Shown: positions 21,001 through 29,361 of the stretch, piece after piece
Numbering within the stretch: position 1 is the stretch's first letter
Layout: every line of letters begins with the position of its first letter
NCBI GenBank assembly: GCA_039621445.1
Contig: CP154956.1
Location: 45,365,291 to 45,429,290, forward strand
DNA length: 64,000 nucleotides
Direction of reading: 5' to 3'
Source of the DNA: Euglena gracilis
Lineage: Eukaryota; Euglenida; Euglenophyceae; Euglenales
The notes under the pieces: model-generated
What the model was told of the DNA's origin: nothing
Database searches by the model: none
What the model saw: the letters and a program-made list of their open reading frames with translations, nothing else
Program-made: the position numbers and the translations under genes

Positions 21001-21307
21001 CTGTTCTGAAGGCCCCAAAACAAAACGCGACGGGTGGCCGGCACAGCAGCCAGAAGCTCAATTTCCCCAGACTTCATCTGCGCACCAGCCCCTCGGCGGC
21101 GGACGTCCAGCGGGGCGAACTTCGCCCGCAGGGCGCTGGTGGGGCCGCCGACTGTGGTGGGGGCCGTCTCAAACACCAGCGGCGCCCGCCGGCCGCGCAG
21201 CCGCCCCCAGTCATTGACAGCGGTGGCTGGCCGGGCCGACAGTGAACGTATTCCAGGCGGCGAAGTCCGCGAGCAGGGTAACTCATTGCTTGAGTGCGCT
21301 GGCCAGC
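21001..21307 (-). CDS. Gene 2 exon (APLVFETAPTTVGGPTSALR)
   Basis: One open frame of about 300 bp from acceptor TTCTTTCCCAG to donor CAG|GTGTGT. It reads GWPAHSSNELPCSRTSPPGI, then AVNDWGRLRGRRAPLVFETA, GGPTSALRAKFAPLDV and GEIELLAAVPATRRVLFWG. A second frame near the 5' end (LLADFAAWNTFTVGPASHRC) also looks coding, so two exons or a frameshift cannot be excluded. The donor lies 8 nt from a hairpin cluster. Confidence 0.5.
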
Positions 21308-21553
21308 CTGGGAAAGAATGCCACAAATATGTGAAAATACGAATTCTGGGTCAAAAAAAAAACTGCCCCATAAACTGCCCCATAAAAGAAAAATTGTGGA
21401 AAGTCAAAACGTTAAAAAAAACTGCTGAAAAAGTGCTGGAAAACTGCAGGAAAATGTGCAAACCATTAAAAAAAGCAACATTACAACAAACAGCCAGAAG
21501 CTTGGCGAGAAAAAAAGTGGTAAGCTTGGAGGTATGGAAAATACCTCCCCCCC

Positions 21554-21650
21554 CTTGTCTAAGCACCGGAAAAGATGGGTAAGAACCGGAGGGGTGGTGC
21601 TTATTTTGCCAAAATATGGGTAAGAACCAGGGGGGTGGTGCTTAGACAAG
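21554..21650. mobile_element. Foldback: CTTGTCTAAGCACC ... GGTGCTTAGACAAG
   Basis: Exact 14-bp inverted termini, with the internal module GGGTAAGAACCnGnGGGGTGGTGCTTA repeated. A partial second copy lies at 21,885-21,940. Same layout as the CTTGTCCAACGACC family but with a different stem sequence. Confidence 0.8.
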
Positions 21651-22123
21651 GGGGAAAAATTTGACTGCAAAAAAAAATCCGGCGCTTCGCGCCAAAAAGG
21701 AAAAATTCCCCTTATTTTGGAGGTCCACTGTTGAACTTACACACATTTGGATGCAGAAATCAACAATACCTCACCAAATCAGGTCTCAGAAATTGCAGAA
21801 ATTTCGGAATTTTTGAGAAATTTCCTTTAAAAATGCACACAAAATAAAACCTCCCCGTGACAATGACCTTTAAAAAGATGGGTAAGAACCGGGGGGGGGT
21901 GGTGCTTAGACAAGGGTGGTGCTTAGACAAGGGGGGGGGGAGGTAAGAAAAACGGGAATTTTTCGAAGGGGGACTCAAAACGTCTCAAACATATACACCA
22001 AAATGAATGTGCGCCGCCCCCCCCCCCCAACTTCGACCATCGGTACAGAGAAGTGTGATGAAAGATTGTGATGGCGGGAGCTTGCAACCTGCAGGTGCTG
22101 GACGGCTGCGACTACAAGTCCAC

Positions 22124-22241
22124 CGCCCCGCCCGTCAGGCGCAAGAACGTTTCGGCCGTGAGCAGCTCCCCGGTGGTGCCGTTCAGGAGCAGCAGCCGCC
22201 GGTGGCAAGCGGAGCCCGGTGTGCACCCAGCCGGGCGGTGC
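22124..22241 (-). CDS. Gene 2 exon (LLLLNGTTGELLTAETFLRL)
   Basis: Reads HRPAGCTPGSACHRRLLLLN, then GTTGELLTAETFLRLTGGA, and ends at GCG|GTGGAC just before an in-frame TAG. Two Cys and an Asn-Gly-Thr site support an extracellular position. The acceptor GCTAAG is weak. Confidence 0.5.
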
Positions 22242-23008
22242 CTTAGCGGCAATTGTCCTGCAATTAACCGGTGACAAAAGGATGCGTGGTCCAAAGAACA
22301 GTCAGTCATTCTAAAACACCAGTCATCCCCCCCCTAGGCTTGTTGGCTGGTGACTACGTGATTGTATGTTCCCCTCCGTTAGTGGCAAAATTGGCTGAAG
22401 CCACTTCCTGGAGGGGGGGGGGGGGGGCTAGTTCTTGGGTTACGTGCCCACAATGCGGGTCTGGACAGGGTGGGGGGACCCCTTTTGAGCCAGACACCCT
22501 GACCCCCCTTCAGCAAGAAGACACCAAAACTGGATTGGAGAAAAAATCCTTTGGTCCCAGAAGATTGGCTTTCCCACCCAAATTTGATGGTTGAAGGGGA
22601 ACACCGTTGGGAGAGGCTGCTGCAGAGGCAGCCTATGGGGGGGGGGGACGGCGCCCTTGGGCGGACCTGAGAGTCGCCCCCCAAAGTGGTGAGGAAGACG
22701 TTGCAGCTTGGCGCCGTTGAAGACACTGCCGGCAGGGTGGGGCGCGGTCTACTGAGTCCAAGTTTGCGTCAAACATGGCCAATCCATAAACCCCCCACCT
22801 CTGACTCGAAATGCTCGAGCCCGCATGCTCTCATTCACTTCTCTGGTGCTCCGGTCTGCGCCAGATTGCCACATGTGCACTGCGCTTCCAAGAATTCAGT
22901 GGTGGTCACTTGGAAGGCACTCACTTGGCAGGCCCCAAAAGGAGCCCGACCATCCACCCAACACCTTCCAACAAGAGGCAGTGCCGATGGGCGGGCCCCC
23001 GCGGCCAC

Positions 23009-23074
23009 CCTGGGCATGAGCCGCACGGTGGGGGGCAGGACGGCCGCCATGGCGTCGGTGAGCCGTGGCCAGGG
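23009..23074 (-). CDS. Gene 2 exon (LTDAMAAVLPPTVRLMP)
   Basis: A small exon with acceptor GCCACCCAG and donor AGG|GTGGCC, reading PWPRLTDAMAAVLPPTVRLM then PR. It is helical and consistent with the preceding exons. Boundaries are plausible on both sides. Confidence 0.5.
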
Positions 23075-23437
23075 CTGGGTGGCGCGGTGGGGTTGCCCAC
23101 CACAACACTGCGCCAAGAACAAACCCTCTGGCGCCGAAGGCTCCAAACGGAAATTCGACACTGAGAAAAAGTTGGCCCCGGGAAAAATGGAAGGGTTGGG
23201 GGGGGGTCGACCTTCCCCGCCTGCCACCCTTTCCCAGTCCTGGTCGCAGCCCGGCGTACTCGGCCGGCAGGCTGTCCGCCGTGTGGTACGCCCAGGAGAG
23301 GTTGAGGCAATGCGTTGGGGACTGCACCGATGAGGACGAGTACAGCTGCGCCGGCAGGGGCCGGGGCACAGTCCCTGCCTGTGGTGACGCTCTGGCACAC
23401 CCTGAGACCCCCCCCCCCGGCTCTCACACACTCCAAC

Positions 23438-23556
23438 CCCCCCTCCCCCAGCCCCTGGCTGTCTGGCTGGCGGCCATCTTGATGGCGGCCTGGTCCACGG
23501 TGTCGGCCACACGCTGGGCGAGGCCCTGCGTGCTGTTGTCGGTGCTGCGGGCGAGC
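23438..23556 (-). CDS. Gene 2 exon (STDNSTQGLAQRVADTVDQA)
   Basis: After CGGCGCAG it reads LARSTDNSTQGLAQRVADTV then DQAAIKMAASQTARG. It is an amphipathic helix with one Asn-Ser-Thr site, matching the helical REJ/GAIN-like zone. No GT follows closely; the given end uses a GT near 23,437, and a GC donor (GGGGCT) is an alternative. Confidence 0.5.
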
Positions 23557-24118
23557 CTGCGCCGGGGCCGGTGGTGCGGGCCGGGGCGGGGCCGCCGGGG
23601 AGGGGCGGCCCCACACCAACGCGTGAGCCGTCTCGGGTCGAACCGACCCAGGCACAGCCACCCTTCGGCGTGTGTGACGCCTGCCTGCGGCGTCTCCCAC
23701 TGCACAGGGAGAGTGGCACCGCAGTGGCACCGTCAAACTGCGCACGGATGCGGTTGGCTGCTCAACGTGATTCAAAAGGATCCTTCGAACCAGCCGTGGG
23801 GCACAAACGTAGGCGGCGTAAATTGCCCATGAAATTTTTTTTACGAAAGTGTCACCCGGAAGGCCAGAAAAATGTTTTGAAAAACAGCCAAAATTTTCGA
23901 GTTGCACAGCACGGCAAAAATTTTTAGGTGTTTTTAACCAAACAGTAGATGAAGCGGAAAACCGCTTCGATGATTTTGAAAATTTAATTTTTGGTAGAAA
24001 CATAAGGAAATACGGAATAGCAAAATGTTGCAGAAAATGTACCATTATGGACAAACAACTAAGGACAACAACCGTCGTGAAAACAGACAGATACATAATG
24101 GGAATATATTATATAAAT

Positions 24119-24159
<41 letters not shown>

Positions 24160-24389
24160 CATATGCAAATACTTGTGTACACCTAATGTGCAAGTGTAAC
24201 AACAAAAATAAAGTGAGATGCATAATGAAGTGGAATACCGCTTCATCGGTGCAACTAGTCGTGATATTACATAAACACAACACAATCAGAACTAACGGAA
24301 ATACAGGTACAATTTATGCTTTACAGAATGAGACAAAGCGTTCGGGGACATCCGATCCGGCACGGAGTGCGCCAACGATGTGACGAGGG

Positions 24390-24449
24390 GTGGCTGTTGG
24401 CCGGCGGAGGCATTGGGCTAGGCCAATGCCTCCGCCGGCCAACAGCCAC
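24390..24449. repeat. Perfect 27-bp inverted repeat abutting a 5' splice site
   Basis: Arms 24,390-24,416 and 24,423-24,449 are exact reverse complements with a 6-nt spacer. The right arm ends at the G of the inferred minus-strand donor GT of the exon ending at 24,450; the next base pair outwards does not match. The intron would therefore begin with this hairpin. Confidence 0.85.
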
Positions 24450-24789
24450 GGGGAAGCCGGCACAGTCGGCAGCGGATTCCTGAGTCGCCCACCCGGGGCA
24501 GACTCGGGCGCCGGTTGCACTGGTGGCGTTTGCCGCGCTGCGGCCGGGCGTGGCCAGCACCGTCGTCAGCTGGGTCAGCAGGGGGGCGACCACCGCCAGC
24601 AGCGGCCCCGCGGAGGACCCGTCGCCCGCAGGCCCCCCCGCCCGCCACCGACACGCGGCGAGCGCCGTCCTGGTCCGGGCTGGATGGAGCGCGGGGGGGG
24701 GGGCTGCCCAGAATTGGAGCCCGTCCCGCCAGGGGGGCCTGGCTGAGGGGGCAGCTGTCGACCACGCGGTCCAGCACGGAGAACAGCGA
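24450..24789 (-). CDS. Gene 2 exon(s) (FSVLDRVVDSCPLS; LLTQLTTVLATPG) with frame change at a G run
   Basis: The 5' half, after GCGGGCAG, reads SLFSVLDRVVDSCPLSQAPL. The 3' half reads GPLLAVVAPLLTQLTTVLAT, then NATSATGARVCPGWATQESA and ADCAGFP, ending at CCC|GTGGCT. The halves are in different frames, separated by a G/C homopolymer at about 24,692-24,702. Explanations are a length error in that tract, a real frameshift, or a small hidden intron. The donor coincides exactly with the edge of a perfect 27-bp hairpin. Confidence 0.5.
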
Positions 24790-25414
24790 CTGCCCGCAGC
24801 ACCCCCCCCCCCCAGAGGCCCCTGCCATGTGCTCCACCCATGTGTTCCGTGGCCGCCAAACGCTGGCGTGCCCATGCAAGCCCCTGCGCTGGATTCTGGC
24901 CGCTGCAAACCCCGACAACATGTTCGGTCTCGCCCCGTCGTGGCGGTGGGCAGCACAGGGCACTTTGCACTTGAGCGCTGGAGGCGGTCGTCGTGGTGTT
25001 GGCCAGCAGGCTGAGCTGGGGGTGGAGCTGTTCGAGGAAGCAAGAGGGCGAGGCAAGGGGAAGGGGCTAAAAAAATCTGAGCTTTAGAAGTTCCTGCGAT
25101 GCCACAATTTTTTGGAGATTTTCTCATCGAAATGCACGATAAAAGGTGTCCAGGGAAATCTGACTTTGACTTTGATGGGTAGGAACCGGGGGGGGGGGGG
25201 GGGGCTTGTAATTGCCGGACTTAGGCCGGCAATTAGACAAAGAACAGGTTCCATTGTTCCTTATGGAATGTGCAAAATGTGCAGAGGACACACAAATGAA
25301 TACACATATCGATCTCTCTAAACGCATACACGGCGTTTGCAAAGTTCCTCTTGTGGCTGCCTTTTGTTCATCCAAATTGTGGAGACACATCCGGAAGCAG
25401 ATCTCGGCGAGTGG

Positions 25415-25599
25415 AGAGCGGCCCCGGGCGGCTCAGCACAGCGTTGGAGTCCGCCGAGCTGTTGACCTGCAAGGCATTGGCCACGTTGGTCAGCGTCTGG
25501 ACCACCACCGCCACCGCGGCCGCCGACGTCGCCTCCGTCGCGTTGGTGGCCGCTGCCAGCGCCGTAGCCGCCTGGAGGCACCGCATGTCCGTGGTGCTG
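25415..25599 (-). CDS. Gene 2 exon: helical REJ-like segment (TLTNVANALQ)
   Basis: Reads STTDMRCLQAATALAAATNA, then TEATSAAAVAVVVQTLTNVA and NALQVNSSADSNAVLSRP. The Ala/Val/Thr helix leading to a T-L-x-N-V-x-N-x-L pattern recalls the segment following REJ domains in polycystin-like proteins (recollection, not a search). Acceptor GGCCCAG. The donor is either CAG|GTCAAC at 25,466 or further on near 25,415. Confidence 0.55.
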
Positions 25600-25959
25600 C
25601 TGGGCCGCCGCAGACATGGCACATGTGTGTGTACCCCCCACCCCCCCTCGGGCGGACCAACCAAACCTTGACTTATAACCCCCCCCCCCCTGGGAAAGCA
25701 AAATGAACACCGCCGGGAACGATTTATTTTTTTCGGCCGCAAACTACCCAAATACTGATTTTTGGAGTTTTCTGAGACTGACCATCATAAAAATGCCATT
25801 TTTGACCAAATTTGCCAAAATTGCCAATTTCAGGGGGTTTTGGGGTCATTCTGGGTGGTCGGATTTTTACCAACAATTTCTTGACTTACAAACTGCCCTA
25901 CTCATAAACCCCTCCTTCGGCTGCCCAGCCAAACCAGATCCTATAAACCTACCCCCCCC

Positions 25960-26072
25960 CCTTGTCCAACGACCGCTAATGTTCGTCTCTGACCGGGGGG
26001 GGGGGGAGGGTGGTCGTTAAAACGGCCAATGTTCGTCTCTGACCGGGGGGGGGGGGTCGTTAGACAAGGGGG
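25960..26072. mobile_element. CTTGTCCAACGACC foldback with duplicated core
   Basis: Left terminus CTTGTCCAACGACC, right terminus GTCGTTAGACAAG. The core AATGTTCGTCTCTGACCG plus G run is present twice. A near-identical arrangement is at 41,704-41,808. Confidence 0.75.
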
Positions 26073-26139
26073 GGGGGAATTTCCGGCGCGTCTCGCTGGA
26101 AATTTTTGGCGCTTCGCGCCTGACAATAACCAATCTAAA

Positions 26140-26515
26140 ATAGCCCAAAAACACCAACAATGTCCACAAAAATTTCACAAAAATCCACAAAAATACCCAA
26201 AATCACCAAAATGGCACAAAATGGCCAAAAATGCCATAAAGGTGTTCATATTGACCCAAATTAGCCCAACATTTGCCCAAACCAATGCAAAATGGTCCCA
26301 AATTAGCAAAAAAATAAACCCAAAATGCCCAAGAGGGAGACTTGTGGGAAATTGTCCCAAAAAATGGGTTTAATTCTTCAAAATATGCAAAAAAATGCCA
26401 GCATCGCCCAGCATCGCCCAGCATCGGAACCCCACCTCTGGTCTCCAAAAATCCAGCATCGCCCAACGTCGCCCAGCATCGCCCAGCATCATCCCAGCAT
26501 CATCAGAGGTGCTTG
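26140..26515. repeat. Second copy of the 17-kb intron-element body
   Basis: Shares CATATTGACCCAAATTAGCC with 16,955-17,040, the GGCCAAAA-rich body, the CAGCATCGCC array and the end CAGCATCATCAGAGGTGCTT. It lies in the intron between the 27.1- and 25.5-kb exons. Confidence 0.7.
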
Positions 26516-26777
26516 TCCACAACGACGCCTTCTGCAAGGTCACCATTTGAGTGACGATAGAGAACACACCAACCCACTGGGTAATGGTTCATCACAGAAG
26601 TCGGAGAAGCTGCAAAGAACAAAATCAAAAGCAAGAACATTATCAAGTCTCATTTCCCCAAGATCGTATACGAAAAGATTGTCTCTGACCGGGGGGGGGG
26701 TCGTTGGACAAGCCCAGTCGTTGGACAAGGGGGGGGGAGGTATAAACTTCGGGGGGTTTATAAGTGGGGGGTTTATG

Positions 26778-26855
26778 TGTCTGCGTGCGTGCGTGCGCGC
26801 GTGAGTGCGTGTATGTGCGCGCGCGCGCGTGTGTGTGTGCATGTTTGCGTGCGCG
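26778..26855. repeat. Alternating purine-pyrimidine (GT/GC) tract
   Basis: A run of TGCGTGCGTGCGCGCGTG type followed by CGCGCG and GTGTGT, a potential Z-DNA-forming stretch inside an intron. Confidence 0.85.
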
Positions 26856-27074
26856 CACCCCCCCCCCCCCGGGAAACTATCGTGGCATGCTTGCCAATAT
26901 TTCATAGGGACCCAAAAACTTCCTACGGCGGGGGTTGTGCAGTATGAAGTACCGTGACAATGCCCCTGGGGATGAAAAATTCTTGGAACTATTCCAGAAG
27001 GAGGCATGGCAAAATGTGGGTGAGTGAGTCAAGGGCTGGGATGGGTTGTGGCTGGCAGTTGCGCTGCAACATAC

Positions 27075-27295
27075 CGCAAATGTGAAGAGATAGGGGAACG
27101 CCATGCCCCGGCACAGGTGTCGCCGACGTATCCATCGGAGCAACGGCCCACCCGGAGACGGTGTCGGAGGAACATTGCGTCTTGGCCACTTCCATCACGA
27201 CGGCAGGGTCGGCCCCGAGGACGGTGACGTTGGCCAGGCAGGTCATGGAGCGGCCGAAGACAAAAACAGCGCTTGGCCCCAACGTCTGTGGAACG
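27075..27295 (-). CDS. Gene 2 exon (GRSMTCLANVTVLGADPAVV)
   Basis: Excellent boundaries: acceptor TTTTTCCCTCAG and donor GCG|GTATGT. It reads SVPQTLGPSAVFVFGRSMTC, then LANVTVLGADPAVVMEVAKT and QCSSDTVSGWAVAPMDTSAT. Three Cys and an Asn-Val-Thr sequon are visible. This is among the best-supported exons of gene 2 and clearly luminal/extracellular in style. Confidence 0.65.
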
Positions 27296-27788
27296 CTGAG
27301 GGAAAAATTATAATTCGGGGCGGTGCGCTGCCTTGGGCAGAGCACAGCGACACACCCCTCTACTGCATTGGCGCCGAATGCCCTCCGGCCCTCCCGCCTC
27401 TTTGTTGGGGACACTGTGCTGCGGAGGACAAAGGGTGGCCAGCAAAGAGCTCCCCCCCCCCTGGGACCGCTCCTTTTCTGCCAGGACACTCCGGACGTCA
27501 TGTGAGTGGTGCACCAGTTCTTTCTGATGCCTCCTGCTGACCTGCCTGTCCATAGCAGAGGTGGGCACTTTTGACCCCAGGGTTGTGCTAGCAACTCCTC
27601 CCCTGGGTGCTGAAGATGCCCAGGGGGGTATAGATAATGCGCAAAGGTAAATGTGACCCCCTAGGGTGTGCCTTCTTCCTCTCCATGTTCAGTTCCCCAG
27701 TTCCTGTCCATAGCACCCCGCCCCCTCCATGGGGGTGCGATCTTCCTCATAAAGGAGCCTGAACTGAAACTTGCCATGTCTGAGGCAC

Positions 27789-27958
27789 GTGCTGGATGTC
27801 TACCACGACCACTGCGGCGGTGAGGTTGGCGGTGGTGGGCACGATGGGCAGCGTGAGCGTCGCGGTGGGCACCGTGGTGGTGATGGGGAGGCCCGCGCCG
27901 GGGGCAGCGGGGCCAGCCTGGCGGCGGATGGCTTTGGCGTGGACGTCGGGGGTACGGG
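27789..27958 (-). CDS. Gene 2 exon (ATLTLPIVPTTANLTAAVVV)
   Basis: Acceptor GATTCCCAG. It reads RTPDVHAKAIRRQAGPAAPG, then ITTTVPTATLTLPIVPTTAN and LTAAVVVVDIQH. Thr/Val/Ala strands with an Asn-Leu-Thr site point to the same ectodomain. The donor is taken as CAC|GTGCCT; GTAGAC is possible. Confidence 0.55.
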
Positions 27959-28384
27959 CTGGGAATCGACGAACCGTCACTACCCCCCCCCCCCCGGGAA
28001 ACTGTCTCCAACAAGTCAGCGAATGCATGGGAAGGTGACAGCCCGTATGAAAGGTGGGACAAGACGATATTCAGTTTCCCCGGGGTCCAGGTCAAAAGGG
28101 GAAAAATATCGAAACCTTCCAACTTCCAGCCGAGATAAACAAAACCAAAAACACGATTTTTTAAAAAAAATATTTGTGAACAGAACTTGGAAGCCCATGC
28201 TCTTCGACATTTTTGAGCAGTTTGAGCCCAACTTCATGAATATCCAAAGATGAAACATTCTTGGCTTTTTCTGCCATTCCCACCCTTGGCCAAATGCTTA
28301 AATGGGTGACAATTTGGCTGGCACTGGGGTGGGGGGAGAGTGGGTGGGGAGGAATGTGAAGAGTGGCTCAGGGCCGCAAAGAAC

Positions 28385-28526
28385 CCGCTGGGCGATAGTC
28401 CATGTGAAGCCACTGACGTTGCCCAGCGGGGAGTTGCTGGTCACCACCTTTGCAATGACGGTACTGTCTGCCTGGCCCTCGTAGGAGCTCAGCAGCAAAG
28501 CGGAAGCGGGGGCAGGCCTGGCCAAA
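28385..28526 (-). CDS. Gene 2 exon (TVIAKVVTSNSPLGNVSGFT)
   Basis: Reads ARPAPASALLLSSYEGQADS, then TVIAKVVTSNSPLGNVSGFT and WTIAQR, with a donor CGG|GTTCTT. An Asn-Val-Ser sequon and strand-rich content match neighbouring exons and resemble REJ-type sequence in general style. The acceptor is chosen at GAGCCAG. Confidence 0.5.
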
Positions 28527-29196
28527 CTGGCTCGAGGGTGCGGGGTGACGGGGGCGACGAGGTTCTTGGTTGATGACACCCAGTGCACTTTTGATATGAC
28601 CCCAAAAGCCGTACGAAAAGATACCTTTAGAAACCCATTGCCCGGGTCAAATGGCACAAAAATGAAAGCAAACCGCCGAAGAGCACCGCTCTGGGAACTG
28701 AACAGGGAAAAAATGGACACCTGTGGAAATATTTTGGATTGTTTCCGAAAAATTTGTATGAGGTGGGGGCCATGGTGCTGTGCACAAGACAGAGAGGTGA
28801 GAACAATAACAATCACCCCTCCACACTCAGCAAAATACCTCTGAATGAAGAACCAGGAGTTGCAAAGGATGCATGCAAATTTGGGGTCCAGGGGGGTTTA
28901 TCATTTGGGCCGAAGTCAAAACATGACCCAAAAGCACCTCACCAGGCTCTGTAGAAGTGGACGCTCTTTTAGACGCACTTTCTACACCAATTTCGTCCAT
29001 TTTTGTGATTTTCACAGATTTCCACTGATTTCCCCCTTTTTTTCTTCGCCTGCACGACTGTTGGAGGGAGGGGCTTTGGGTGGCCGAAATTGGTCCTCAG
29101 TGGGGGGTTGCTATTTTGGGGGGTATTTGGACCTCCCTATGGCCCATAAGGCCCCATTGTCCACACATGACATACCGGTGCATGAGAACCACGTAC

Positions 29197-29361
29197 CCTG
29201 AGGGGCAGGCCAATGGGAAAGGGCGGGCCTGGGCACACGGCACAGTGGCGGTGGGCACGAGGTCAATCGTCACGGCGGTGCACCGCTGGACGGAGACGGC
29301 GGCGACGGTGCCGGTCAGCCGCACGGCCAGCGACAGCTGCGTCGTGGCCGGCGGCAGCCCA
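29197..29361 (-). CDS. Gene 2 exon (LSLAVRLTGTVAAVSVQRC)
   Basis: Reads SGLPPATTQLSLAVRLTGTV, then AAVSVQRCTAVTIDLVPTAT and VPCAQARPFPLACPSG, ending at the consensus donor GG|GTACGT. Three Cys and repeated Val/Thr strands suggest the REJ-like ectodomain. The acceptor (ACACCAG) follows a G-rich rather than pyrimidine-rich tract. Confidence 0.55.

Noticed and set aside
26778-26855. Possible telomeric or centromeric repeat
   Set aside because: It is a simple GT/GC alternating tract embedded in an intron with no array beyond 80 bp.
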